NCBI GenBank assembly: GCA_021201315.1
Contig: JAJQFG010000135.1
Coordinates: forward strand, 1-55,789
DNA from: Erysipelotrichaceae bacterium
GTDB lineage: Bacteria; Bacillota_I; Bacilli_A; Erysipelotrichales; Coprobacillaceae
DNA: 55,789 bases
Reading direction: 5' to 3'
A program made the position numbers and the translations under genes. Positions 8,891-16,979 of this stretch are shown in pieces. Positions within the stretch are counted from its first letter, which is position 1; each line of letters starts with the position of its first letter. A model generated the notes under the pieces. That model saw only the letters and a list, made by a program, of their open reading frames with translations, was not told the origin of the DNA and searched no databases.

Positions 8891-10072
8891 CTAGCCTAAA
8901 ACATATTCAACAAAAGCATTCACTTCATCCATTGTTGTAAAACGTGCTGTATATGTAAAATTTCCCATAGCACCACTTAAAATATCAGGCATTCTTTCAG
9001 CCATAACCATACTATAACCATATTGATTCATAATTTCATCATGGTTATGTGTATAATTCAAGCCATCTCTTCTACCGCAATAGACACAATGATAAGGTCT
9101 ATGGTGATCATATTCACTATAACCTTTTGTAACCATATCAGCATAAATCTCATAAACATCAATATCATTAGCATAATTCATCATATCAGGTGTATAACCA
9201 CCAGGCGTTCTTAAGTTAACTTCCAAAGCAACTATTTCACCCTTCTTACCCAAACCTTCTTTATCTTCTAATAATCTAAAGAACTCCATATGGAAACATC
9301 TACCAGCAGTATAGAATTCCTTAACACAAGCTTCTCCCAATTTTCTTAAGTCTTCTGGTATTTCTCTAACTGAATAATAATACATACTACTCATATCATT
9401 CACAACATCCATAATTGGATTAGGGAAAACATGTGATGTCTCAAATAAGATATCTTTATTCAAATTCGCAATACCATCAAAAGACACAATTAATCCATTA
9501 ACAAATTCTTCCATAATATATTGAGTAAATGGTTCTTCATTATAAAAAGCTCTTAATTCATCTTCATTAGAAATCTTATATGTTTTAGCAGCTCCTACAC
9601 CATTATCAGGTTTAACTACTACAGGATATCCCACTTCTTCAATAAATTTTAAGCCTTCTTCTAAAGTAGATACCATATGATATCTTGCAGTTTTAACCCC
9701 TGCTCTTTCATAAAAAGCTTTCATCTTAGATTTACATTTAATATCTTCAATATGATTTGTATGAATACCTGTTGTAATATTAAAGTCTGTACGTAATCTA
9801 GCATCTTGTTCCAACCAATATTCATTATTAGATTCTAACCAATCAATATGACCATAATGGAAAGTAAAATAACCCATTGCTTTCACCATCTCATCATAGT
9901 TTTCCATAGTAACGACTTGATAATAATCAGTGACAGCATTCTTTAATTCTTCAGTTAATTGATCATATGGTGTATCTCCTATAGCGAGTACATTAACGCC
10001 TTTATTTTTTAAACGATCACAGAAATTATAAAAGTTTTTTGGAAACGTTGGTGATACGTAAACAAAATTCAT
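8891..10072 (-). CDS. ATP-grasp ligase-like protein, copy A
   Basis: The first gene of the three-gene operon encodes 393 residues with the same layout as the 402-residue copy: MNFVYVSPTFPKNFYNFC at the start, VGYPVVVKPDNGVGAAKTY in the ATP-binding domain, EEFVNGLIVSFDG, and ALEVNLRTPGGYTPDMMNY at the metal site. AAAGGGG lies seven bases before the ATG. The N-terminal part is closer to biotin carboxylase-like ATP-grasp proteins than to D-Ala ligase. Two paralogues kept in one operon suggest either two successive couplings or a heteromer. Substrate unknown. Confidence 0.88.
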   Translation of the reverse strand: MNFVYVSPTFPKNFYNFCDRLKNKGVNVLAIGDTPYDQLTEELKNAVTDYYQVVTMENYDEMVKAMGYFTFHYGHIDWLESNNEYWLEQDARLRTDFNITTGIHTNHIEDIKCKSKMKAFYERAGVKTARYHMVSTLEEGLKFIEEVGYPVVVKPDNGVGAAKTYKISNEDELRAFYNEEPFTQYIMEEFVNGLIVSFDGIANLNKDILFETSHVFPNPIMDVVNDMSSMYYYSVREIPEDLRKLGEACVKEFYTAGRCFHMEFFRLLEDKEGLGKKGEIVALEVNLRTPGGYTPDMMNYANDIDVYEIYADMVTKGYSEYDHHRPYHCVYCGRRDGLNYTHNHDEIMNQYGYSMVMAERMPDILSGAMGNFTYTARFTTMDEVNAFVEYVLG

Positions 10073-10105
10073 AACAATTCCCCTTTCTCTATTTTTTACT
10101 TTTTC

Positions 10106-10114
10106 ATTATAACA
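10106..10114 (-). promoter_or_regulatory. Extended -10 promoter of the ATP-grasp/esterase operon
   Basis: The minus strand reads TGTTATAAT (10114-10106), a perfect extended -10. No good -35 lies at the expected distance, which extended -10 promoters tolerate. The start codon is 34 bases downstream. Confidence 0.6.
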
Positions 10115-10191
10115 TAGTTTTAACCGTGATAAAAAATTATTTGTGAAAATATTCTAAAAAACCTAAAAAAAGATACCAAAGGTATCTAAAT

Positions 10192-10848
10192 TTAAACATT
10201 TTTTACGATTTTTTTATTAACTTGCATCAAATCATTTTGTATATTGTAAGAAGAATTAAGTATTTTAATACATTCTTTAGCTTGATCATCATTAATAATA
10301 TCACACGTCCTTACATAATGACCATCTAAGCCAGCATTATATAAATCCATATCATCGATTACTACATAATTAGTAATATCATCATGATTAAGCAAATAGT
10401 CAACTATTTCTACAACTCTTTTACGAAATCCTTCGACATCATAATCTTTAAGATATTCTTTTGCCTTATCCATCTTCATACCACGATTAGATGATTCTCT
10501 CCATAATACTTCTGTTTCACCAAGATAATATTTGTCCAAATCCCATATATGTAACAAATCCCTTAAGTGTGTAGGATCATCTTTTCCATAGGTACTTGGA
10601 CGCCAACCTGATGACATCACTATCTTCGCATCCGTTTTCTCACAAATATGTCTTATTCGTCTAATAGCTTTTACATCCCAATCTAAAAGACAATAACGAA
10701 CTTCTAAACTATAATGCATAAAATAATCACGTTGATATTTTAACGAAATATATTTTATCAATAAATCTCTTGGTATTTTATTACAAAAAGCATACTCATT
10801 ATTATATGGTTGTAATACGCCATCTATATCTAAAAACATTACTTTCAT
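10192..10848 (-). CDS. HAD-fold protein of the HAD_SAK_2 type, copy 1
   Basis: The 218-residue protein begins MKVMFLDIDGVLQPY, with the HAD nucleophile Asp in DIDGV. Motif II is IVMSSGWRPS, and the acidic motif is YVVIDDMDLYN. The layout matches the small HAD domain found in RNA-repair-like 'Swiss army knife' proteins, here standing alone. The ATG at 10848 follows GGAGG; the longer frame upstream has no SD. A tandem paralogue follows at 10948-11538 but lies upstream in transcription order, with its own terminator in front. Substrate unknown; a phosphatase or nucleotidase activity is only inferred. Confidence 0.8.
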   Translation of the reverse strand: MKVMFLDIDGVLQPYNNEYAFCNKIPRDLLIKYISLKYQRDYFMHYSLEVRYCLLDWDVKAIRRIRHICEKTDAKIVMSSGWRPSTYGKDDPTHLRDLLHIWDLDKYYLGETEVLWRESSNRGMKMDKAKEYLKDYDVEGFRKRVVEIVDYLLNHDDITNYVVIDDMDLYNAGLDGHYVRTCDIINDDQAKECIKILNSSYNIQNDLMQVNKKIVKNV

Positions 10849-10860
10849 ACAGTTACCTCC

Positions 10861-10902
10861 ATTGCATATTGCAATGATAACATATATGGTAAAAATTTGC
10901 AA
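10861..10902 (-). promoter_or_regulatory. Promoter and palindromic operator of the HAD gene at 10192-10848
   Basis: The minus strand has -35 TTGCAA (10902-10897), a 17-base spacer and extended -10 TGTTATCAT (10882-10874). A perfect palindrome, ATTGCA-TAT-TGCAAT (10861-10875), covers the start site. TTGCAA in the -35 repeats half of the palindrome. Confidence 0.65.
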
Positions 10903-10947
10903 TATTTTATTTATTGTTTTGTTTTTAGTAAATTATTTAATGATTAA

Positions 10948-11538
10948 TTACACATTTAAGATACTTATACATTCTTCAGCCTGCTCATCCGTAATAAGAT
11001 TTGATGTTCTTACAAAATGATAATCTAGTCCAATCAGATTCATATCATCCAAAACCACATAATTTGTAATCTCATTATGCTTAAGTACATAATCTATGAT
11101 TTCTATAGTTCTTTCACTATAGTTAATTATACCCTTTGACTTCAAATATTCCTCTGCTTTTTTCATCTTCTCACTCTGTCTTTTTGAATCCAACCATAGT
11201 GTATCAGTATCTCCTATCCAATATTGGTCCATATGCCATAAATGCAATAAATCACGCATTTCATTAGGATTTTCATGAAATAAACAAGGTCTCCAATCAC
11301 TTGATATAACAATCTTAGCTTTTGTTTCATCGATGATATGTTTGATACGTTTCATGGCTTGTTTATTCCAATCCAGATAACAGGCTCTTACAATCCAAGG
11401 ATTATAAACTGTATAATCACGTTGATATCTTAAAGATAAGTATTTGATAAATAGTTTTAATAATGTTTTATTATTTGAATGATGTTTTGTATCATATGGA
11501 TTAATAACACCATCAATGTCTAAAAAAATCACTTTCAT
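10948..11538 (-). CDS. HAD-fold protein of the HAD_SAK_2 type, copy 2
   Basis: The 196-residue paralogue of the neighbouring HAD protein starts MKVIFLDIDGVINPYD, with IVISSDWRPC as motif II and YVVLDDMNLIGL as the acidic motif. All catalytic positions of the fold are kept. AGGTGA is a modest SD close to the ATG. It lies directly behind the terminator of the threonine ammonia-lyase gene and about 100 bases ahead of the other HAD gene, which has its own promoter. The copies are clearly diverged, so the duplication is not recent. Confidence 0.8.
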   Translation of the reverse strand: MKVIFLDIDGVINPYDTKHHSNNKTLLKLFIKYLSLRYQRDYTVYNPWIVRACYLDWNKQAMKRIKHIIDETKAKIVISSDWRPCLFHENPNEMRDLLHLWHMDQYWIGDTDTLWLDSKRQSEKMKKAEEYLKSKGIINYSERTIEIIDYVLKHNEITNYVVLDDMNLIGLDYHFVRTSNLITDEQAEECISILNV

Positions 11539-11551
11539 AAGTCACCTATAT

Positions 11552-11573
11552 AAAAAGACATGCAAAGCATGCC
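11552..11573 (-). terminator. Terminator of the ilvA operon
   Basis: The minus strand has GGCATGC-TTT-GCATGTC (one G-U pair), followed by five U residues. It overlaps the ilvA stop codon. Confidence 0.8.
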
Positions 11574-12796
11574 TAATTAATTCTTGTCAGTGTATAGCCT
11601 TCTTTAGTGAAAGCATCAATAATAGATTGAATATGAGATTCACCATTGGTTTCACATGTAATACGCAATTCTACTTCTAAGAATCTCGCAAAATTCTTAA
11701 ACTGATTATGTTCCACACCAATAACATTAGCATTACATTGTGTTAAAACATGAGAAACAAACTCTAATTCACCTGGTTTATCTAATAATTGAACTGTAAA
11801 TGTAAAGATTCTACCTCTAGCAATCAATCCCTTATTGATCATTGAAGAAATAGTCATCACATCAATATTGCCACCACTTACCAATGAAACAACTTTCTTA
11901 TTCTTTTCATTCAATTTCTTTAAACCAGCTAAAGCTAAAATACCTGAATTTTCAGCAATCAATTTATGTTTTTCTGCTAATAATAAGAAAGCATCCATTA
12001 ACTCATAATCAGAAACAGTAATAATACCATCAACATATTCCTTAATATAATCAAATGTTAAATCACCAATTTCTTTAACAGCTGTACCATCCGCAATAGT
12101 ATTTGCTTCTTTTAAAGCAACTACATTATCTTCATTAATAGCGGCTAAAGCTGAAGCTGCTCCTTCGGGTTCAACACCAATAATCTTAACATTTGGATTA
12201 ATAAGCTTAGCTGCACAAGCAACACCACTAATAAGTCCTCCACCACCAATAGGAACTAATATAACATCAGCATCTGGTAACTCTTCTAATATTTCCAAGG
12301 CAATCGTTCCTTGACCTTCAATAACATCCTCATCATTAAATGGATGAACAAAAGTATAACCATGTTCCTTTTGTAAATCTAATGCTTTTTGATAAGAATC
12401 ATCATAAACTTCACCTGCTAATACAACATTAGCACCATAAGATTCAGTAGCTTCTACTTTAATCAAAGGCGTATGAGCAGGCATAACGATGGTTGCAGGG
12501 ACACCCAATTTATGAGCTGCATAAGCAACACCTTGAGCATGATTACCAGCCGATGCAGCAATTAATCCTTTAGATTTTGCTTCATCATCTAATTTCATAA
12601 TTTTATTATAAGCACCTCTAATTTTAAAAGCACCTGTTCTTTGTAAGTTTTCTGGTTTGATATATACTTGATTTCTACATTCTTTTGAAAAAGCCTCACT
12701 ATAAATTAAATGTGTAGGTAGAATAACTTCGTCCACTCTTTTCTTAGCTTCTTCAAATTGTTCTAATTTTAACACTTCTTTATATTCCCCTTTCAT
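11573..12796 (-). CDS. ilvA: Threonine ammonia-lyase with one ACT domain
   Basis: Deaminates L-threonine to 2-oxobutanoate and ammonia using pyridoxal phosphate. The PLP lysine is K58 in RTGAFKIRGAYN, and the phosphate-binding glycine loop is PIGGGGLISG. A single C-terminal ACT domain (about residue 325 on, beginning RIFTFTVQLLDKPGELEF) matches the 400-residue single-ACT form rather than the two-ACT biosynthetic form. The start overlaps the DUF4250 stop by four bases (ATGA); no SD precedes this ATG, so coupling is likely. A GTG seven codons in, behind AAAGGGG, is an alternative. No other branched-chain genes are nearby. Confidence 0.93.
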   Translation of the reverse strand: MKGEYKEVLKLEQFEEAKKRVDEVILPTHLIYSEAFSKECRNQVYIKPENLQRTGAFKIRGAYNKIMKLDDEAKSKGLIAASAGNHAQGVAYAAHKLGVPATIVMPAHTPLIKVEATESYGANVVLAGEVYDDSYQKALDLQKEHGYTFVHPFNDEDVIEGQGTIALEILEELPDADVILVPIGGGGLISGVACAAKLINPNVKIIGVEPEGAASALAAINEDNVVALKEANTIADGTAVKEIGDLTFDYIKEYVDGIITVSDYELMDAFLLLAEKHKLIAENSGILALAGLKKLNEKNKKVVSLVSGGNIDVMTISSMINKGLIARGRIFTFTVQLLDKPGELEFVSHVLTQCNANVIGVEHNQFKNFARFLEVELRITCETNGESHIQSIIDAFTKEGYTLTRIN

Positions 12797-12966
12797 TTAA
12801 ATTGATTATTTGTTTCATCATATTGATAATTAATGCTTTCTAATTTATCAATAATATCTTGTTTAGATACATCTAGATCATCACACAAACTATCTAGACT
12901 ATCATATTGATCTCTTAATTTCATATTAATAAAGCTTAAAAGCATCACTGGATCATTTGGTATCAC
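12793..12966 (-). CDS. DUF4250 family small protein
   Basis: A 57-residue protein reading (M)IPNDPVMLLSFINMKLRD at the start and YQYDETNNQF at the end. This matches DUF4250, a helix-turn-helix-like small family common in Firmicutes. The GTG at 12966 is chosen because GGGAGGG lies six bases before it and family members begin at this IPNDP. An ATG 18 to 36 bases further upstream would add non-conserved residues. It is co-transcribed with ilvA. Function unknown. Confidence 0.85.
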   Translation of the reverse strand: MIPNDPVMLLSFINMKLRDQYDSLDSLCDDLDVSKQDIIDKLESINYQYDETNNQFK

Positions 12967-13071
12967 GGTTGTCCCTCCCTTGTGCATATATATCTTAATC
13001 AATTTTAATTGGTTTGTCTAGATAAATACACAGAAAATCCATAAGGAAAAAATATACTTATTTTATATTTA

Positions 13072-13100
13072 TTGTTTTAAATGAATAGTTAATATATAAT
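13072..13100 (+). promoter_or_regulatory. Promoter of the GNAT pair
   Basis: -35 TTGTTT (13072-13077), a 17-base spacer, -10 TATAAT (13095-13100). It is divergent from the DUF4250-ilvA operon. Confidence 0.65.
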
Positions 13101-13124
13101 TTTATAACAGATTGGAGGAATGCT

Positions 13125-13535
13125 ATGGAAATAAGATATAAAATCAGTCCACAAGATTTATATGATATGAGAAAAGCTGTAGATTGGAGAACTATTCATT
13201 TGAAGCAATTAGAAAAAGCTTTAGATAATAGTATGATTGTCGTGGGAATATATGAAAAAAATACAATAGTAGCAACTGCTAGATTGGTCGGTGATTACTC
13301 ATGTAAAGGCATGTTAACAGATGTTATTGTTAAACCTGAATATCAAGGAAAAGGCTATGGAAAACTAATTGTAACAAAGATTTTAGAACAATGTAGAAAG
13401 AATTTAGATGTTGGAGACAAAATATGTATCGAAGCTAATCCTACTACTGGAAATAGAGCTTTTTATATAAGTTGTGGTCTAGAATATAAACCTGAGGAGC
13501 AAGATGGTGTTTATATTTGGTTAGAGAATATATAA
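13125..13535 (+). CDS. GNAT family N-acetyltransferase
   Basis: A 136-residue single GNAT domain. The acetyl-CoA pyrophosphate loop is VKPEYQGKGYGKLIV (about residues 76-90), and the C-terminal CGLEYKPEEQDGVYIWLE is typical of small GNATs acting on amines. GGAGG lies six bases before the ATG. It forms a two-gene unit with the next GNAT, 12 bases downstream. The acceptor is unknown. Confidence 0.9.
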   Translation: MEIRYKISPQDLYDMRKAVDWRTIHLKQLEKALDNSMIVVGIYEKNTIVATARLVGDYSCKGMLTDVIVKPEYQGKGYGKLIVTKILEQCRKNLDVGDKICIEANPTTGNRAFYISCGLEYKPEEQDGVYIWLENI

Positions 13536-13547
13536 GGAGTAAAACAA

Positions 13548-13991
13548 ATGAATATACAAATTAGAGAAGGTACAATAACAGATGCGTCAGCTATTCATAA
13601 TTTAAATGCTCAAGAATTAGGATATGATTATTCAGAAGATAAAACGCAAGAAAAATTAGCAAAAATTTTAAATAGTAATAAAGATAAAATCTACGTTGCT
13701 GTAATTGATAATAATGTTGTTGGCTATGTTCATGCGAGTGATTATGATGTCATTTATGCACCTCATATGAAAAATATTATGGGGATTGCTGTTTCAAGCA
13801 ACTATCAAAAAATGGGCATCGGTAAAGCATTATTGAATGCAGTTGAAGATTGGGCAATCAATTCTGGTGCATGTGGTATTCGATTGGTTTCAGGAGCAAC
13901 AAGAATGGATGCCCATGAGTTTTATCGTCATTGTGGATATAGTGGCGATAAGCAACAAATCAATTTTAAGAAAATGTTTTATCATAACTAA
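13548..13991 (+). CDS. GNAT family N-acetyltransferase
   Basis: A 147-residue GNAT with the loop VSSNYQKMGIGKALLNAVE (about residues 83-101). It ends in HEFYRHCGYSG, the usual last strand. AAGGAG precedes the ATG. It is only distantly related to the preceding GNAT. A terminator follows at 14013-14037. Substrate unknown. Confidence 0.9.
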   Translation: MNIQIREGTITDASAIHNLNAQELGYDYSEDKTQEKLAKILNSNKDKIYVAVIDNNVVGYVHASDYDVIYAPHMKNIMGIAVSSNYQKMGIGKALLNAVEDWAINSGACGIRLVSGATRMDAHEFYRHCGYSGDKQQINFKKMFYHN

Positions 13992-14012
13992 ACTCAGAAT
14001 TCACATAAGTTT

Positions 14013-14037
14013 AAAGACAGTTCATCTGTCTTTTTTT
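14013..14037 (+). terminator. Terminator of the GNAT pair
   Basis: AAAGACAG (14013-14020), loop TTCAT, then CTGTCTTT followed by further T residues to 14037. Confidence 0.9.
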
Positions 14038-14100
14038 AACAAATTTTATCTAAATAATTAGGGAAATTAAAAATTTTATTAAATTAATTTAAAATTATTA

Positions 14101-14129
14101 TTGCAAATAAGAAAAAATTATTATATACT
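14101..14129 (+). promoter_or_regulatory. asnB promoter
   Basis: -35 TTGCAA (14101-14106), a 17-base spacer, -10 TATACT (14124-14129). The start site would be about 14136, at the base of the T-box leader. Confidence 0.75.
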
Positions 14130-14136
14130 AGTAACA

Positions 14137-14402
14137 TCTTAAAAGCAAAGACGAGGAGAGTAGTCCTTGACAGATGTTTAAAGCGAGTTAGTGATGGTGA
14201 AAGTCTAACAACGGAGTCATTGTATGAAGAACACCTCTGAGCTGTCTACCGAAAGGCAACAAGTAGGCTAGAACGTCTTCAGCCATGTTACGGCTGGCGG
14301 GTATCGAGTACTCTTTGAAGTATTTTCCGTACCATGTAACTCAATACGTTAGGTTATAATGGTCTGATACTCGCTTTATATTATGCGAGTTTTTATTTTT
14401 TT
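14137..14402 (+). ncRNA. T-box leader, Asn specifier (AAC), controlling asnB
   Basis: Stem I features are present: GAGGAGAGTAG (AG bulge and loop-E side, from about 14149), AGCGAG and the distal GGTGAAAG loop. The specifier region reads GAAG-AAC-ACC-TCTGAG. Aligned with the trp T-box in this same window (AAA-UGG-ACC-AUUGAG), the specifier is AAC, asparagine, which fits the downstream enzyme. A stem III hairpin CAGCC...GGCTG follows. The terminator is ACTCGC (14369-14374), a 10-nt loop and GCGAGT (14385-14390), then a long U-run. The alternative antiterminator pairs GCGGGTATC (14297-14305) with GATACTCGC (14366-14374). The tRNA-end bulge has UGGU at 14360-14363, but the rest of the usual GGUACCGCG block is missing, so this is a divergent T-box. 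Confidence 0.85.
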
Positions 14403-14421
14403 AAGGGGGGGGAAGAATTTT

Positions 14422-16008
14422 ATGTGTGGATTTTTAACAGTTGGTAGTGAAGAGTTTTCATTAGAAGTGTTTGATGAAGCTTTAGGAGCAGTTCACGGTA
14501 GAGGTCCAGATCAATGTGGATATACTTATGGATTAGGTAAAACTTGGGGATTTAATAGATTAGCTATTATGGATTTAACAAGCGATGGCATGCAGCCATT
14601 TCAATATAGAGGATGTATGTTGGTATGTAATGGTGAGATATATAACTATCCTGCTTTAAAAGAAAATCTAAAAGATGATTATAAATGTTATAGTGGTAGT
14701 GATTGTGAAGTATTGATTCCTTTATATTTGAAGTATGGTATAGATGTGATGAGTCGTATGTTAGATGGTGAATTTGCGTTAGTATTGTATGATGCCATGA
14801 ATAAAAAGATGATAGCAGCTAGAGATCCTATGGGTATTCGTCCAATGTTTTATGGATATAGTAATGAAAAGAATGAAATTTGTTTTGCTTCAGAGGCCAA
14901 AGCATTAATGAAGATATGTCATGATATTATGCCATTTCCACCAGGACATTATTATGATAATGGAGAGTTTGTTTGTTTTAATGATTTAAGTGATGTAAAA
15001 TTGATTCATACTGATAGCAATGAAGAGATTGCTTATAACTTACGTACAAAGTTAGAAAAAGCAGTGGAAAAGAGATTACAATCTGACGCTCCTGTAGGTT
15101 ATTTATTAAGTGGTGGGTTAGATTCATCTTTGGTTTGTGCGATAGCTCAAAGAATGCATGATAAGCCTATTCGTACTTTTGCGATTGGTATGGACACTGA
15201 TCCTATTGATTTAAAATATGCTAAACAGGTTGCTGATTATTTAGGTACCGATCATACGGAAGTAATTATGACTAAAGATGATGTGTTAGGTAATCTAAGA
15301 AAAGTTATTAAAGCTCTAGAAACATGGGATATTACAACTATTCGTGCGAGTATGGGGATGTTCTTATTATGTCAATATATTCATGAAAATACTGATTTAA
15401 AAGTTATTCTAACCGGTGAAGTTTCAGATGAATTATTTGGTTATAAATATACAGATTTTGCACCTAATCCTGAAGCTTTTCAAAAGGAATCACAAAAACG
15501 TATTAAAGAATTATATATGTATGATGTTTTAAGAGCAGATAGATGTATTTCTGCTAATGCATTAGAGGGTCGTGTGCCTTTTGCAGATATTGATTTTGTG
15601 GATTATGCTATGCGTATTGATCCTGCTAAGAAGATGAATACTTATGGTAAAGGTAAATATTTATTAAGACATGCTTTTGAAGGTTTGGATTATTTACCTG
15701 ATGATATTCTATTTAGAGAAAAAGCTGCATTTTCTGATGCAGTAGGACATTCTATGGTTGATTATTTAAAGGAATATGCTGATAGTTTATATACAGACGA
15801 AGATGTTATAAAAGCTAAAGATAAATATCCATATTGTCCACCTTTTACGAAAGAATCATTATTATATCGTGATATCTTTGAAGAATATTATCCTGGACAA
15901 GCCAAATGGATTAAAGATTTCTGGATGCCTAATAAAGAATGGGAAGGATGCGATGTTGATGATCCTAGTGCCCGTGTTCTTAAAAATTATGGTGATAGTG
16001 GAAAATAA
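14422..16008 (+). CDS. asnB: Asparagine synthase (glutamine-hydrolysing)
   Basis: Forms asparagine from aspartate, ATP and glutamine. The 528-residue protein starts MCGFLTV, so Cys2 becomes the N-terminal nucleophile of the glutaminase domain, followed by GRGPDQCG. The synthetase half carries the PP-loop YLLSGGLDSSLV near residue 230. Its size is close to E. coli-type AsnB (about 550). The ATG at 14422 has the poly-G SD at 14405-14412; an upstream in-frame start would displace Cys2 and is rejected. It is a single gene behind the Asn T-box, so it should be expressed when tRNA-Asn is uncharged. Confidence 0.94.
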   Translation: MCGFLTVGSEEFSLEVFDEALGAVHGRGPDQCGYTYGLGKTWGFNRLAIMDLTSDGMQPFQYRGCMLVCNGEIYNYPALKENLKDDYKCYSGSDCEVLIPLYLKYGIDVMSRMLDGEFALVLYDAMNKKMIAARDPMGIRPMFYGYSNEKNEICFASEAKALMKICHDIMPFPPGHYYDNGEFVCFNDLSDVKLIHTDSNEEIAYNLRTKLEKAVEKRLQSDAPVGYLLSGGLDSSLVCAIAQRMHDKPIRTFAIGMDTDPIDLKYAKQVADYLGTDHTEVIMTKDDVLGNLRKVIKALETWDITTIRASMGMFLLCQYIHENTDLKVILTGEVSDELFGYKYTDFAPNPEAFQKESQKRIKELYMYDVLRADRCISANALEGRVPFADIDFVDYAMRIDPAKKMNTYGKGKYLLRHAFEGLDYLPDDILFREKAAFSDAVGHSMVDYLKEYADSLYTDEDVIKAKDKYPYCPPFTKESLLYRDIFEEYYPGQAKWIKDFWMPNKEWEGCDVDDPSARVLKNYGDSGK

Positions 16009-16030
16009 GATGGTCACATGACCATCTTTT
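16007..16030 (+). terminator. Terminator of asnB
   Basis: AAGATGGT (16007-16014), loop CACATG, ACCATCTT (16021-16028), then a short T-run. It overlaps the asnB stop codon. Confidence 0.75.
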
Positions 16031-16046
16031 ATTATATCCTTTTATT

Positions 16047-16955
16047 TCATTTTGACTGCTTAAATAACCAATCTCTGACATTCCTAATTTTATATGCATG
16101 ATCAAAGGAATACATGTGTTCTACTCCTCTACTATTCCCATCAACATCATCTGGTAATACACTACCTTTTTTCCAACTTATAAAATTAGCATGATATCCC
16201 TTAGAAATCACATCATCAATTAATTCATTTATTTCATTATTTGGTGCTTTAGCATCAAGTATTTCTTGTACATAGTTAACATTATCTTTATCAAACATTG
16301 CTTTCACATTTTCCATGCCTTTAGATGCTTTCTTATCTCCTTGAGCTGAAAAATAGAAAAACTTTTGATTTTCTAATGGTTGCAAAATATCTGTATTCCA
16401 TTGCCCATCAACATAAATACTTGCCGCAAATAAATCAGGATGAGTACCATTTAAATATAATGCCGTCATGCAACCCATAGACTGCCCTGTTATATAAAGT
16501 CTATTAGTATCAATATTATAATCTTTCTGGATAATTTCCAACAAATTTAAGGTTGCATCAACATAGCTAGTTACTTTATCTTCACCGTTCAATATATTTT
16601 CAGGATATTCAGGTGCAACAATAAAACAAGGATGTTTTTGTTGTTCTTCTTTTAAAGCCCATACAACAGCGCCATATCCTTGTGTAAGAGCAACTTTGGT
16701 TTCTTCTCCAACAGCACTGGCATCTATCAAAAATAAAACTAATGGATATGCTTTAGTAACATTATAATTTTTTGGAATAAATATGTTATATGAAAACTTC
16801 CTGCCTGTTTTTATATCACTATAATCTATTTGATTAAATTTACTTACCGTTTCATCTAAAATTAATTGCAATTCTACATCATTACTTTTATCGATTATTC
16901 CTTGCTTTCTATTTTTTGACATTACTTTAAAAGCCCTTGTACTATTTTCTTCCAT
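16047..16955 (-). CDS. Alpha/beta-hydrolase (prolyl oligopeptidase/PHB depolymerase-like esterase)
   Basis: A 302-residue alpha/beta hydrolase without a signal peptide. The nucleophile elbow is TGQSMGCMTALYL, a strand YPLVLFLIDAS precedes it, and a C-terminal SFDHAYKIRNVRDWLF gives the likely catalytic His (FDHAY). The family cleaves ester or peptide bonds of small substrates; the substrate here is unknown. GAGG lies five bases before the ATG. The N-terminal ~60 residues are polar and lack an obvious domain. It is convergent with asnB and followed in the other direction by the aldo/keto reductase gene 25 bases away. Confidence 0.82.
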   Translation of the reverse strand: MEENSTRAFKVMSKNRKQGIIDKSNDVELQLILDETVSKFNQIDYSDIKTGRKFSYNIFIPKNYNVTKAYPLVLFLIDASAVGEETKVALTQGYGAVVWALKEEQQKHPCFIVAPEYPENILNGEDKVTSYVDATLNLLEIIQKDYNIDTNRLYITGQSMGCMTALYLNGTHPDLFAASIYVDGQWNTDILQPLENQKFFYFSAQGDKKASKGMENVKAMFDKDNVNYVQEILDAKAPNNEINELIDDVISKGYHANFISWKKGSVLPDDVDGNSRGVEHMYSFDHAYKIRNVRDWLFKQSK

Positions 16956-16979
16956 TTTTACCTCACTTCCTAAAATTTC

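Noticed and set aside
13837-14061. Out-of-frame reading inside the second GNAT
   Set aside because: Overlaps a complete GNAT and runs into its terminator.
14137-14402. Lysine or other metabolite riboswitch
   Set aside because: The leader fits T-box stem I, specifier and terminator. No lysine-box core seen, and the downstream gene is asparagine synthase.
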